Positions 1 to 9,463 are shown, counted from the stretch's first letter. The stretch: 64,000 nt of DNA from CAVORB01 sp964395315 (GCA_964395315.1 CAYNBI010000001.1:1-64000), one strand, 5' to 3'. Made by a program: numbers and translations. The notes: generated by a model not told the origin, from the sequence alone.

Positions 1-1797
1 CGACCACTTTTCCCCAAGGGCTACACCAACGAGATCCAGATCATCGCGACGGTGAAGTCCCTCAACCCCGCGGTGAACCCGGAGGTCCCCGCCATGCTGG
101 GCGCGTCCGCGGCCCTCGCCATCTCGGGCGCACCCTTCAGCGGTCCCATCGGCGCCGCGCGGGTCGGTTACAAGGACGGCCAGTATCTGCTGAATCCGCC
201 AATGACTGGGCTCAACCTCGACTCCGATCTGGATCTGGTGGTGGCGGGTACGGAGCACGCGGTCCTGATGGTCGAATCCGAGGCCAGGGGCCTGTCCGAG
301 GAGGTGATGCTGGGCGCCGTGCTTTTCGGCCATGAGCAGATGCAGGTCGCCATCCAGGCCATTCGCGAGCTGGCGGCGGAGGTCAACAAGGCGCCGTTGC
401 CCTGGAGTCCGCCGGAACCCGACGTCGCGCTGGCCGACGCGGTTGCCGCTGCCTGCGGGGAGCGGCTCGGAGATGCCTACCGCATCGCCGACAAGATGGA
501 GCGCTACGGCGCCCTGGACGCAATGCGCGCCGCCGTGGTTGCCGAGCTGGTCGCCGGCGACGAGCCAAAGTGGAGCGAGCAGAAGGTCATCGGTGCGATC
601 GAGAAGTTGGAGAAGAAGACCGTGCGCGGGCGTATCCTGGCCGGTGAGCCGCGCATCGACGGTCGCGATACCCGCACCGTGCGTCCGATTCAGATCCGCA
701 CCGGCGTGCTGCCGCGCACCCACGGCTCGGCGCTGTTCACACGGGGCGAGACGCAGGCAATGGTCGTCACCACTTTGGGTACGGCGCGCGACTCCCAGAT
801 CATCGACGCCCTGGAGGGCGAGCGCCGGGAGCCCTTCATGCTCCACTACAACTTTCCGCCCTTCTGCGTGGGTGAGACGGGTCGTGTCGGCAGCCCCAAG
901 CGGCGCGAGATCGGCCATGGGCGGCTCGCCAAGCGCGGCGTGCTGGCGGTCATGCCCAACATCGACGAGTTCCCCTACTCGGTGCGAGTGGTCTCCGAGA
1001 TCACCGAGTCCAACGGCTCCAGCTCGATGGCGAGCGTGTGTGGCACCAGCCTGTCGCTGATGGACGCCGGCGTGCCGATCAAGGGCGCCGTCGCCGGCGT
1101 GGCCATGGGCCTGATCAAGGAGGATGACCAGTTCGCCGTCTTGACCGACATCATGGGCGACGAGGACCATCTCGGCGACATGGACTTCAAGGTGGCCGGA
1201 ACGGACAAGGGCATCAATGCCCTGCAGATGGACATCAAGATCGAGGGCATCACCAGGGAGATCATGGAGGTCGCGCTCACCCAGGCGAAGGAAGGTCGCC
1301 TGCATATCCTGGGCGAGATGAACAAGGTCATCGACGTGCACCGTGCCGAGATGTCCGAGCACGCCCCGCGCATTATCGAGTTCAAGATTCATCCGGAGAA
1401 GATCCGCGACGTTATCGGCAAGGGCGGCTCGACCATCCGCGCCATCACGGAGGAGACGGGCGCCACCATCGACATCACCGATGACGGCATGGTCAAGATC
1501 TTCTCCGTGGACAAGAGCGCGGGCGAGGAGGCCAAGAAGCGCATCGAGCTCATCACGGCCGACGTGGAGGTTGGGACCATCTACGAGGGCCGGGTTGCAC
1601 GCCTGATGGACTTCGGTGCATTCGTCACTATCCTCCCCGGTCGCGACGGCCTGGTCCACATCTCCCAGATCAGCGACGAGCGGGTGGAGAAGGTGAGCGA
1701 CAAGCTCTCCGAGGGCGATGTCGTCAGGGTCAAGGTCCTGGAGGTGGACAAACAGGGCCGCATCCGCCTCAGCATGAAGGCGGTGGACGCCGATTGA
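1..1797 (+). CDS. pnp: Polyribonucleotide nucleotidyltransferase (PNPase), 5' end outside window
   Basis: The reading frame is open from base 1 and encodes the C-terminal 598 residues, so roughly the first 100 residues of a normal ~700-residue PNPase are missing because the window starts inside the gene. PNPase degrades RNA 3' to 5' by phosphorolysis and is a degradosome partner in many bacteria. The second RNase PH-like core is visible, with TRGETQAMVVTTLGT and SNGSSSMASVCGTSLS. A KH domain with the GKGG loop starts near visible residue 460. A C-terminal S1 domain (DFGAFV, GLVHISQ) covers roughly 522-594. It is followed by a strong terminator. rpsO is the usual upstream neighbour but lies outside the window. 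Confidence 0.98.
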   Translation, partial: RPLFPKGYTNEIQIIATVKSLNPAVNPEVPAMLGASAALAISGAPFSGPIGAARVGYKDGQYLLNPPMTGLNLDSDLDLVVAGTEHAVLMVESEARGLSEEVMLGAVLFGHEQMQVAIQAIRELAAEVNKAPLPWSPPEPDVALADAVAAACGERLGDAYRIADKMERYGALDAMRAAVVAELVAGDEPKWSEQKVIGAIEKLEKKTVRGRILAGEPRIDGRDTRTVRPIQIRTGVLPRTHGSALFTRGETQAMVVTTLGTARDSQIIDALEGERREPFMLHYNFPPFCVGETGRVGSPKRREIGHGRLAKRGVLAVMPNIDEFPYSVRVVSEITESNGSSSMASVCGTSLSLMDAGVPIKGAVAGVAMGLIKEDDQFAVLTDIMGDEDHLGDMDFKVAGTDKGINALQMDIKIEGITREIMEVALTQAKEGRLHILGEMNKVIDVHRAEMSEHAPRIIEFKIHPEKIRDVIGKGGSTIRAITEETGATIDITDDGMVKIFSVDKSAGEEAKKRIELITADVEVGTIYEGRVARLMDFGAFVTILPGRDGLVHISQISDERVEKVSDKLSEGDVVRVKVLEVDKQGRIRLSMKAVDAD

Positions 1798-1820
1798 TCA
1801 TGTCCGCCGAGGCATGAGGA

Positions 1821-1845
1821 AAGGGGCCGCGACGGCCCCTTTTTC
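1821..1845 (+). terminator. Rho-independent terminator after pnp
   Basis: An 8-bp GC-rich stem (AAGGGGCC pairing with GGCCCCTT) encloses a five-base loop and runs into a T tract, 24 bp after the pnp stop codon. This is a textbook intrinsic terminator. Confidence 0.9.
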
Positions 1846-2003
1846 GTGTCGGGACCCGTGGCGCCGCCGGCCGGCCTGCAACGGGTGGGTTCGCACCGAG
1901 GAATTCGCTCGAGGGCCATGACGCGTCGTTCGGCAACGGGTTGGAATCACGAGCGGTTTTCCCGATATCCTCTGCAGTGCCTTGTCCCAGGTGCAGACAT
2001 CCC

Positions 2004-2717
2004 ATGAGCCGCGAGCGCAAAGACATCCGGAAGAACGCCAGCAGCGGGGAGGTTGATGCCTTTCTGCGCCAGGTGGCCGCCACCCCGGTGCGGTCCTCCG
2101 CCGAGGGGCGCGGCCGCCTGATTTTCGCCATGGACGCGACCGCGAGCCGCGAGCCCACGTGGGAGCGGGCCAGCCATATTCAGGCGGCCATGTTCAGCGA
2201 GACGGCGGACCTCGGAGGGCTTTCGGTGCAGCTCTGCTTCTACCGGGGTTTTCTCGAGTTCGAGGCCTCGCCCTGGTGCGACGAGGCGGCGGCGCTGCTG
2301 GGTCGCATGACCCGGGTCCACTGCGCCGCCGGCCTTACCCAGATCGGCCGCGTGTTGCGGCACGCCCTGGAGGAGAACGGGCGTGGCCGCGTCAACGCCC
2401 TGGTCTTCGTCGGCGACTGCATGGAAGAGAACGCGGACGAGCTCGCGGGGCTCGCCGGCAAGCTCGGGCTCTCCGGTGTGCCGGTCTTCGTGTTTCAGGA
2501 GGGTCGGGACCCGGAGGCCGAGCGCAGCTTCCGTGCGATCACGCGCCTGAGCGGCGGTGCTTACTGCCCGTTCGATGCCGCCAGTCCCCAGACCCTGCGC
2601 GATCTGTTGAGCGCGGTCGCGGTGTTCGCCGCCGGCGGGCGTAAGGCGCTGGAGCGCTTCGCGCGCGGGCGCGGAGAGGAGATTCTGCGGCTCACCCATC
2701 AGGTCGGTCGAGGCTGA
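2004..2717 (+). CDS. VWA-like domain protein
   Basis: The protein is 237 residues long and has no signal peptide. Near residue 35 an IFAMDATAS segment matches a MIDAS metal-site motif (DxTxS) of von Willebrand A folds. The later VFVGDCMEEN and GVPVFVFQEG strands fit the same fold. An in-frame start 21 codons upstream exists, but MSRERKD looks like the natural beginning; no strong Shine-Dalgarno decides it. The stop codon directly abuts the ATG of the downstream DnaJ-domain gene, so the two are probably cotranslated and may act together. The cellular role is unknown. Confidence 0.75.
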   Translation: MSRERKDIRKNASSGEVDAFLRQVAATPVRSSAEGRGRLIFAMDATASREPTWERASHIQAAMFSETADLGGLSVQLCFYRGFLEFEASPWCDEAAALLGRMTRVHCAAGLTQIGRVLRHALEENGRGRVNALVFVGDCMEENADELAGLAGKLGLSGVPVFVFQEGRDPEAERSFRAITRLSGGAYCPFDAASPQTLRDLLSAVAVFAAGGRKALERFARGRGEEILRLTHQVGRG

Positions 2718-3488
2718 ATGTTGGGCAGACTGATCATCCTGGCCGCGGTCGTTCTCGGCCTGCTCTGGCTTCTACATTGGTTTCGCCGCGCGCCGCCGCA
2801 GCAGGCCGCGAAGACGCTGCGCCGGGCCGCGCTCTACGGGTCGATCGGCCTGATCGTTCTGCTTGCGGTCACGGGCAGGCTCAACCCGGTGTTCGCTGCC
2901 GTCGCCGCTGCCGTGCCGGTGGTCCTGCGCGGCGTCAATCTCCTGCGGATGCTGCCCGCGATCCAGCAGGTGCTGCGCATGTTCGGCATCCAAGGCATCC
3001 CCGGGGTGGCCGCGGGTGGGAGCTCCGCAGGGGCGGGCCGTACCTCGTCCATCCGCACCCGGTTCCTGCAGATGACCCTGGATCACGACAGCGGTGCCAT
3101 GGATGGCCTGATCCTCGATGGTGAGTACGAGGGCAGGCGGCTGTCCGAGCTCGGCCTGGAGCCGCTCCTGCGGTTGCTGGCGGACTGCCGGGCCGGCGAC
3201 CCCCAATCCGCCTCCGTGCTGGAGGCCTACCTGGACCGGGTCCACGGCGAGGCCTGGCGCGACAGGGCGGGGGCGGCCGAAGAAGGAGCGCGTCCGGCGG
3301 AGAGTCCGATGACGCGGGACGAGGCGCTCGCGATACTCGGGTTAGAGCAAGGAGCGGGTCCTGACGAGGTCCGCGATGCCCACCGCCGGCTGATGCAGAA
3401 GCTGCATCCCGACCGGGGGGGTTCCGACTACCTCGCGGCCAAGATCAACCAGGCCAAGAGTCTGCTGATCGGAGAAAAGGGGGAGTGA
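2718..3488 (+). CDS. Membrane-anchored DnaJ-domain protein
   Basis: The 256-residue protein has two N-terminal hydrophobic segments (about residues 3-21 and 38-66). A variable middle follows, then a C-terminal J domain with the diagnostic HPD tripeptide near residue 230 (QKLHPDRGG). J domains stimulate Hsp70/DnaK ATPase. Here the domain is at the C terminus and membrane-tethered, like TIM14/DjlA-type co-chaperones rather than cytosolic DnaJ. The start codon follows the VWA gene stop with no gap, implying translational coupling. The client protein is unknown. Confidence 0.85.
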   Translation: MLGRLIILAAVVLGLLWLLHWFRRAPPQQAAKTLRRAALYGSIGLIVLLAVTGRLNPVFAAVAAAVPVVLRGVNLLRMLPAIQQVLRMFGIQGIPGVAAGGSSAGAGRTSSIRTRFLQMTLDHDSGAMDGLILDGEYEGRRLSELGLEPLLRLLADCRAGDPQSASVLEAYLDRVHGEAWRDRAGAAEEGARPAESPMTRDEALAILGLEQGAGPDEVRDAHRRLMQKLHPDRGGSDYLAAKINQAKSLLIGEKGE

Positions 3489-3574
3489 TCACCCCGGGAT
3501 GGTGCTGGTCAGTCTCGTCGGTCCGGCGCCGCTCTTTTCGGTCTTCGACTGCGCTTGCCTGACCCCATCCGAGC

Positions 3575-4030
3575 ATGCTCAAGGCACAGGCCACTACGCT
3601 GGTCCGCCGCAACGTCGACGACTGTTTCCGCTTCGTAGCCGACGATTTCTTCCGCAACTACCCCCGTTGGTCCCCTGAGGTGGTGGAGCTCACGCGACTG
3701 TCCCGGGGACCTGTGCGCGTCGGGAGTCTGGCTCGTCAGGTACGGGTGGACTTCGGACGTCGTAGCGCCGATACCTTTCGGGTGGCCGCCCTGGAGCGGG
3801 GGCGACGGCTGACCTTCGAGGGCATCTCGAGCCCCTTCCTGATCGACTACCGATTCGAGACCCTGGACGGGCAGACGCGGCTGGTCTTCACCTTCTCGCT
3901 GAGCAGGCTCGACCTCTGGATGCGGCCCTTCGAACGCCGGATCCGCCGCGCCGCGCAGGAGGCTGCTGAACGGGTCGTGAACAATCTCAAGGGCCTGATC
4001 GAGGCCGATTGCGCCGGAGGCACAGGCTGA
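3575..4030 (+). CDS. SRPBCC-family (START-like) protein
   Basis: The 151-residue protein shows the START/polyketide-cyclase-like pattern: an N-terminal strand (ATTLVRRNVDDCFRFVAD), a helical lid around YPRWSPEVVE, and a long C-terminal helix (FERRIRRAAQEAAERVVNNL). Such folds bind hydrophobic ligands, but nothing here identifies the ligand or a reaction. It lies 86 bp after the DnaJ-domain gene on the same strand and converges on batD, whose stop is only 36 bp away. The family assignment is good and the function is open. Confidence 0.75.
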   Translation: MLKAQATTLVRRNVDDCFRFVADDFFRNYPRWSPEVVELTRLSRGPVRVGSLARQVRVDFGRRSADTFRVAALERGRRLTFEGISSPFLIDYRFETLDGQTRLVFTFSLSRLDLWMRPFERRIRRAAQEAAERVVNNLKGLIEADCAGGTG

Positions 4031-4066
4031 GGGCCTCGGGGGGCCGTGCGGCGAACCGCGGACAGG

Positions 4067-5980
4067 CTAGGAAGCTCCCTTGTCCTCTCTGCGACGACGC
4101 AGCGGCTTGGCGCGGCGGAAGGAGGCCGGTTCGTCGACGGGCGCGGGCTCGAAATGGCGCATGTGCTCCCACACCCGCTGCCGCTCCCAAGGCAAGGGTT
4201 TCGGACTGAAGAAGGCCTGTTCCAGCATCAGGATCTGTCCGCGCAGGGGCTCCGGGGATCGCTGCGCAAGGCGCGCGAGGTTACTGGGGGGAGACTCGGG
4301 CAATACCAGGGCGCCCCATTCGATGAGGGCATCGCGCGCCCCCGGCGCATCGGCGGCATCGTAGGCGGAGCGCACCCTTGCCAGCGCCTCCGTCAGTGGA
4401 TCGCGCGCCTCGGGTTCTGGCTCGGCCGCCGTCCGCGGTCGCGCGGGTGCCCGTGGCGAGTTCGGCCGCCGGCTGCGCCACCAGGCGGCGGCGGTGAGGA
4501 TCCAGGCCATGGCGAACAGGCCGGTGAGCCAGACCCATGAGCTCCCTTCTCGTGACCCGGCGTCCTGCGTTGCCGGGTGCGCATCCCCTGCTTCCCGCGG
4601 CCGCTGCAATGCCTGTTCGTCGGGCGCTTCGGTCTGGGCTGTCCCAACCGGCGGCGACCACGGGGCGAGGGGCGCCGCGAGCCCGCCCGGGGCCGCTGTC
4701 GAGTCGGAAAACGCGGCCGGGGTCACCACCAGCTCCCGTGCCGGGAGCACGGCGGTCTCCCAGCGTTCCGTCGCCGTGTTCCACCAGGCCATCCGCAACG
4801 GGGGTAGACGATAGCTGCCCGGTTCCTGGGCCGTCAGGAGAATGATCTCCTGACGGGTGCCGATCACGCCTTGCGGACGCCGCTCGTCCCACAGGCGCGG
4901 TTCGCGGCGGGACTCGGTGATCTGGTAGGGCACGTCGATATCGATGGCCGGCAGGGACCGGGACATCAGGCCGTCCGCGCGCAGCGCGATGCGGCGCTCC
5001 AGGGGCTGGCCGGTGCGGACCCGATAGGTAGACGGGCCGCTCTCCACCAGGGCGATGCTGCGCGCCGGCAGCCACTCGGCCGTCTCCTGACCGGACGCAG
5101 GTGGCAGCACCTCGACACTGAGGGCCTCGGAGGCCGCGCGCACCGGTGTCTCCAGAGTCGGAAAACCGCTTCCTCCGGAGGCTCCGCCCCGGGCCCAGCC
5201 CTCGAATACCAGCGGCTCGATCTCAACCCGGCCGGCCCCCATTGGAAAGAGCGCGTAACGGCGTTCGTATACGCTGCGGCGTTCGCCCTCCCTCGGCGCC
5301 TCGTAGCGGTCTTCCCCGAGGGGGAGGACGACCGCGTTCTCGACCTGCGGGTCGCGCAGCTGGGAACGCACCACCGAGTCGTCCGTATAGACCCGCGCGG
5401 TCAGCACGACCTGCGCCCCTGCCCGCGCCCGGTCCGGCTCGACCGATATTTCCACGGAAGCGGCGGCGGACTGGGTTGTCGAGGCGCCGGCGTCGATCTG
5501 CGGCGCGGCCTCGGGAGCTGCCGCCGGCTCAACCGCGGGTGCGGTGTGCCCGGCAGCGGGCTGGTACGCGTTCGGCGGCGGCGCGCCCGTCACCGACAGC
5601 CGCAGGGGTGGGGTCGAGCTGCCGCCGATGGAAATGGGCGGGACCTCGATCTCGCCGCTGCGCTTCGGGATCAGCGTCAGCGTCAGCTGTTGGCGCGCGG
5701 AACGGCGGCCATTGATGACGGAGGTGCTGCGTTGCGTGCGGCGATCAACGACGTCGAAGTCTCGCTCCAGGACCGAGAGATCAGGGGTGAAGGGTTGATC
5801 CCCTTCGATCTCCAGCACCAGCATGACGGGTGCGCCGTACTCGACGGATGTCGGCTCCAGGCGGGCTCTGACTTCCTGGCCGAAGATGCCGGGCGCGAAG
5901 AGCGCCAGTACCGCGACCGGCAGGAGGAACGAAAAGCGGCCGGCGATCACGGAGTAGGATCTGGCGTGGGAGCTTCTCAT
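4067..5980 (-). CDS. batD: BatD-family protein
   Basis: The protein is 637 residues. A signal peptide (about 1-35, ending AIFG-like before QEVRARLEP) is followed by the BatD N-terminal beta-sandwich (EYGAPVMLVLEIEGDQPF, then DFDVVDRRTQRSTSVING). A Pro/Ala-rich linker leads to two further extracytoplasmic sections. One transmembrane helix sits near residues 478-500, with a cytosolic tail. BatD proteins usually belong to bat operons with MoxR ATPase and VWA proteins BatA/BatB, linked to stress and oxygen tolerance. None of those partners is next to this gene; the VWA gene at 2004 is on the other strand. The start is set by the signal peptide. Confidence 0.88.
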   Translation of the reverse strand: MRSSHARSYSVIAGRFSFLLPVAVLALFAPGIFGQEVRARLEPTSVEYGAPVMLVLEIEGDQPFTPDLSVLERDFDVVDRRTQRSTSVINGRRSARQQLTLTLIPKRSGEIEVPPISIGGSSTPPLRLSVTGAPPPNAYQPAAGHTAPAVEPAAAPEAAPQIDAGASTTQSAAASVEISVEPDRARAGAQVVLTARVYTDDSVVRSQLRDPQVENAVVLPLGEDRYEAPREGERRSVYERRYALFPMGAGRVEIEPLVFEGWARGGASGGSGFPTLETPVRAASEALSVEVLPPASGQETAEWLPARSIALVESGPSTYRVRTGQPLERRIALRADGLMSRSLPAIDIDVPYQITESRREPRLWDERRPQGVIGTRQEIILLTAQEPGSYRLPPLRMAWWNTATERWETAVLPARELVVTPAAFSDSTAAPGGLAAPLAPWSPPVGTAQTEAPDEQALQRPREAGDAHPATQDAGSREGSSWVWLTGLFAMAWILTAAAWWRSRRPNSPRAPARPRTAAEPEPEARDPLTEALARVRSAYDAADAPGARDALIEWGALVLPESPPSNLARLAQRSPEPLRGQILMLEQAFFSPKPLPWERQRVWEHMRHFEPAPVDEPASFRRAKPLRRRREDKGAS

Positions 5981-6200
5981 GCCTTCATTCTACGGTAAGA
6001 CGGTAATTCAGCGATCACTAATGGACTGACCCTCGTCATTCGCGTTTCCGTCGAGCTCAAGGGTGCCCGCGCGGGCCACCCGAGTTATGGCCCGGGCATG
6101 TTAAGCTCTCCTAACTCCGTTCAGCCCTGAAGCTGGAAAAGCGATTCACATCGGCACTCACACCCCCGTCGCCTCCGTCGTCATACGCCGTCCGTCATCA

Positions 6201-7892
6201 GTGGCGCAGGATAGCCTGCCGAGCGGGCTTCACCCCTTGTTGCGCCGCCTCTATCTGGCGCGCGGCGTGACCTCTGAAGACGGCTGCAGCCTGCCCTTGT
6301 CCGCCTTGCACCCGTTCGACGCCCTCACGGACGTCGAGCCGGCGGCGGTACTGCTGGCGGGACTCATCCGCGACGGCGGCTCTGTTCTCGTCGTGGGAGA
6401 CTACGACGCCGATGGCGCAACCGGCAGCGCCCTGGCGGTGCTGGGCCTGAGGGCGCTTGGTGCCGCCCGGGTATCCTACCTGGTCCCGAGCCGGTTTGCC
6501 TTCGGTTACGGGCTCAGCCCCCCGGTGGTCGAAGCCGCGGCGGCATGGCGCCCCGACCTGATCCTGACGGTCGACAATGGGATAGCGAGCGTCGCCGGGG
6601 TGAGGCGTGCCGGCGAGCTCGGCATTCCGGTAGTGATCACCGATCACCATTTGCCCGGGGATGCACTCCCGCCGGCCGCCGCCATCGTCAACCCGAATCG
6701 GATCGGCGACCGCTTCCCGAGCAAGAATCTAGCCGGGGTGGGCGTGATGTTCTACCTGCTCGCCGCCGCGCGCGCTTGCCTGCGGGGGGCGGGCTGGTTC
6801 CGGCGTGGGCGTTCCGATCCGAATCTTGCCGAGCTTCTCGATCTCGTCGCCCTGGGCACCATCGCCGACGTGGTGAGCCTCGACCAGAACAACCGTATCC
6901 TGGTGGAGCAGGGGCTGCGCCGGATCCGCGCCGGCCGCTGTCGTCCCGGTCTCGCGGCGCTGTTGGAGGCGGCCGGGCGTGATCCCAGCCAGGTCACGGC
7001 GCGGGACCTGGCTTTTGCAGTGGGTCCGCGATTGAACGCGGCCGGGCGCCTGACCGAAATGTCCCTCGGCGTCGAGTGCCTGCTGACTGATGATCCCGTG
7101 GGTGCCGCGGCCATGGCGCGCGAGCTCGATGGCCTTAACCGGCGCCGGCGCGAAATCGAGGGCGAGATGAGACAGCAGGCGGAAGAGGCCCTCGCGGCCA
7201 TGCGGCTCGACGAGGCCGGCCTGCCGCCGGCCCTGTGCCTGTTCGAGCCCGGCTGGCACCAGGGCGTGACCGGCATCCTCGCGGCTCGCGTGCGCGAGCG
7301 TTACCATCGCCCGGTGATCGCCTTCGCCGCGGCCCAGGACGGCCTGCTGCGGGGTTCCGCCCGCTCCATCGAGGAGCTGCACATGCGCGACCTGATCGAT
7401 GCGGTGGACAGGCGCAGCCCCGGTTTGATCGAGCGCTTCGGGGGCCATGCCATGGCGGCGGGGCTCACGCTGCCCGCCTCCGCCCTGGAGCGCTTCAACC
7501 AGGCCTTTGTCGCCGAGGTGCGCCGCCAGATCGGAGATACCCCACCGGCGTTCGAGATCCTCTCGGACGGCGAGCTGCCGCACCACGCCCTGAACCTGGA
7601 GACGGCCCGAGTGCTGCGGGACGGCGGGCCCTGGGGCAAGGGCTTCCCGGAGCCCCTCTTCGACGGCCACTTCCAGGTCCTGGAGAGGCGGATCGTGGGC
7701 GATGAGCACCTCAAGCTGAGGCTGCAGCCCGAGGACGGGGGTGTCCCCATCGAGGCCATCGGCTTCCGGTTGGGCGCCCTGCTCGACGGCCCGGGCGATC
7801 GCGCGCACCTGGCCTACCGGCTCGATGTCAACGAGTACAGGGGCCAGGTATCTCCGCAACTGACCGTGGAGCATCTGCAGTGGAGGAGCTAG
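6201..7892 (+). CDS. recJ: Single-stranded-DNA-specific exonuclease RecJ
   Basis: This 563-residue protein is a DHH-family 5'-3' ssDNA exonuclease used in recombination, base-excision and mismatch repair. Visible motifs are VVGDYDADG (about residue 65), VDNGIAS, the name-giving ITDHH (about 148), GVGVMFYLL, and the DHHA1-region GGHAMAAGLTL near residue 414. The C-terminal OB-like region is complete. The start is a GTG without a convincing ribosome-binding site, but LHPLLRRLYLARGV just after it matches the usual RecJ N terminus. The stop overlaps the start of darP by 13 bp. Confidence 0.96.
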   Translation: MAQDSLPSGLHPLLRRLYLARGVTSEDGCSLPLSALHPFDALTDVEPAAVLLAGLIRDGGSVLVVGDYDADGATGSALAVLGLRALGAARVSYLVPSRFAFGYGLSPPVVEAAAAWRPDLILTVDNGIASVAGVRRAGELGIPVVITDHHLPGDALPPAAAIVNPNRIGDRFPSKNLAGVGVMFYLLAAARACLRGAGWFRRGRSDPNLAELLDLVALGTIADVVSLDQNNRILVEQGLRRIRAGRCRPGLAALLEAAGRDPSQVTARDLAFAVGPRLNAAGRLTEMSLGVECLLTDDPVGAAAMARELDGLNRRRREIEGEMRQQAEEALAAMRLDEAGLPPALCLFEPGWHQGVTGILAARVRERYHRPVIAFAAAQDGLLRGSARSIEELHMRDLIDAVDRRSPGLIERFGGHAMAAGLTLPASALERFNQAFVAEVRRQIGDTPPAFEILSDGELPHHALNLETARVLRDGGPWGKGFPEPLFDGHFQVLERRIVGDEHLKLRLQPEDGGVPIEAIGFRLGALLDGPGDRAHLAYRLDVNEYRGQVSPQLTVEHLQWRS

Positions 7893-8404
7893 AGGAATTT
7901 GATGACCTGGCCCCGGAGGGCCCGAGCAAGAGTCAGGTCAAACGCGAGCTGCACGCCTTGCAGGAGCTGGCCGAGCGGCTGGTCTCGCTGCCGCGGGCGG
8001 AGCTGCACCGCCTCGACCTGAGCGGCGCGACCTGGGCCGCGGTCGATGAGACTGCCCGCATCAAGGACCTGCGCGCCCTGCGCCGTCATTACAAGCGCAT
8101 CGGCAAGCTACTGGCACAGGAGGACACGGAGGCGGTGCATGCGCTGATGCACGAAAAGGACACGCTGGCACGCCAGGAGTCGGCTCGGCACCATCGCCTG
8201 GAACGTTGGCGGGAGCGCCTGATCGAGGAGGGTGACGACGCCTTGAGCGCTTTTCTGGATGAGTACCCGACGGTGGATCGCCAGCGGCTGCGCACCCTGA
8301 TCCGGACCGTCCAGCGGGATCGGGAACAGGGAAAAGCGGAGTCGGCGCGCAAGCTCTTTCGTCTTCTGCGCGCTGAGATCGAGCGGGCGGAGGGCGCGGC
8401 GTGA
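7880..8404 (+). CDS. darP: Ribosome-associated protein DarP (YjgA)
   Basis: The 174-residue, highly charged helical protein starts at a GTG overlapping recJ. The features KSQVKRELHALQELAERLV, LRRHYKRIGKLL and DRQRLRTLIRTVQRD are typical of the YjgA/DarP family, which associates with the large ribosomal subunit during late maturation in gammaproteobacteria and betaproteobacteria. The acidic N terminus (EELEEFDDL) is also typical. The overlap with recJ implies a shared transcript; sdhE follows 34 bp downstream. Confidence 0.92.
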   Translation: MEELEEFDDLAPEGPSKSQVKRELHALQELAERLVSLPRAELHRLDLSGATWAAVDETARIKDLRALRRHYKRIGKLLAQEDTEAVHALMHEKDTLARQESARHHRLERWRERLIEEGDDALSAFLDEYPTVDRQRLRTLIRTVQRDREQGKAESARKLFRLLRAEIERAEGAA

Positions 8405-8438
8405 CGAATCGGTCGAACGGCATGAGGGGGTATGCCCA

Positions 8439-8699
8439 ATGAGTCAGGAACGCGATCAGCCGGCGGATCTGCAGCGTCTGCGCTGGCAATGCCGCCGTGG
8501 CATGCTGGAGCTCGATGTGCTGCTCGACCGGTTTCTGGAGGTCGGCTATGCACAGCTGAGCGACGGCGAGCGGGCCGCATTCTCACGACTGCTGGACTGT
8601 GAGGACCAACTGCTCCACGACTGGGTCATGGGCAAGTCGGAACCGGTGGAGGACGACCTGAAACAGGTGGTTGCCAGGCTTCGGCAAACCCGTTGGTGA
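8439..8699 (+). CDS. sdhE: FAD assembly factor SdhE (YgfY)
   Basis: The 86-residue protein carries the conserved RRGMLELD segment (RGxxELD) at about residues 19-26 and the downstream LLDCEDQLLHDWVMG motif. These define SdhE, which promotes covalent flavinylation of succinate dehydrogenase and fumarate reductase. Length is normal. A GAGGGGG Shine-Dalgarno lies just upstream of the ATG. In many gammaproteobacteria the next gene is ygfX; here a ygfX-like gene is present at 9464 but separated by an opposite-strand gene. Confidence 0.95.
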   Translation: MSQERDQPADLQRLRWQCRRGMLELDVLLDRFLEVGYAQLSDGERAAFSRLLDCEDQLLHDWVMGKSEPVEDDLKQVVARLRQTRW

Positions 8700-8736
8700 C
8701 CGGATCGCCTCGACGCCCTCCCGCCATCTCGCTCCC

Positions 8737-9408
8737 TCAGTCCGTGCTGGCGGCGGTTCCAGTGGGCCGCGTCGCGCCCGCCAGGCGCTCCAGCTGTCGG
8801 TCGTGCAGTCGCGCGAGCAGCAGCAGGGCGGCGATGGCGCCGACGAGCGCGAAGGCCATGTCCGACTGCGTGTCCCAGCTGTAGCCCTGCAGCGCGAGAA
8901 AGGCCTCGGCGGATTCTCCGCTCGCCTCGGCGACCCACCACTCGATGAGCTCGTAGAAGGCGCTCAGCGCGAGCGCAAAGCAGACGACGAGAAAAAACAG
9001 CCAGCGCTCGCCATTGACCACCCGCTTGCGGATCAGGATCTCCCGGGCCAGGATCGCGGGCACGAAGCCCTGCGCGAAATGACCAACCTTGTCGTAGTTG
9101 TTGCGCTGCCAGTCGAAGGCATCGCGCAGCCAGTCGAACAACGGCACCTCGGCATAGGTGTAGTGACCACCGATCATCAAGATGATGCAATGTATGAGGA
9201 TCAGAACGTAACTCAACGTAGTCAAAGGGAAATGCCGATAGGTGAGTGCCAGGATCAGGAACCCGATGACGGCAGGCAGCACCTCGAGTATCCAGGTGAA
9301 GCGGTCCGTGGGGTCGATCGCCGACCAGGCGAGGACGGCAAGAAAAGTAAAGACCCACAGCAGGAGCGCTACGCTCGAACGAGAAATCTGAGCTTCTTTC
9401 ATCATCAT
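8737..9408 (-). CDS. DUF2238 (YjdF-like) inner-membrane protein
   Basis: The 223-residue polytopic protein has about six hydrophobic helices. It carries the family's conserved WQRNNYDKVGHFAQGF segment and the FYELIEWW motif, with charged residues inside membrane-proximal positions. I place the start at the first of three consecutive ATG codons (9408, 9405, 9402), preceded by an AAAGA ribosome-binding site. A longer in-frame extension is low-complexity and overlaps the divergent gene. The function of the family is unknown. It sits between sdhE and the ygfX-like gene in opposite orientation. Confidence 0.85.
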   Translation of the reverse strand: MMMKEAQISRSSVALLLWVFTFLAVLAWSAIDPTDRFTWILEVLPAVIGFLILALTYRHFPLTTLSYVLILIHCIILMIGGHYTYAEVPLFDWLRDAFDWQRNNYDKVGHFAQGFVPAILAREILIRKRVVNGERWLFFLVVCFALALSAFYELIEWWVAEASGESAEAFLALQGYSWDTQSDMAFALVGAIAALLLLARLHDRQLERLAGATRPTGTAASTD

Positions 9409-9463
9409 AAACAGATCTTTAGTAAGATTACTTCGTGTGAAATTTGAATAAGGGGTTGCGATC

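Noticed and set aside
1..1797. Truncated pnp as a pseudogene
   Set aside because: The missing N terminus is due to the window edge; the frame is open from base 1 without defects.
5988..6006. ACGGTAA repeats upstream of batD/recJ as a Pho box
   Set aside because: The repeats are 8 bp apart, not 11, and the neighbouring genes are unrelated to phosphate.
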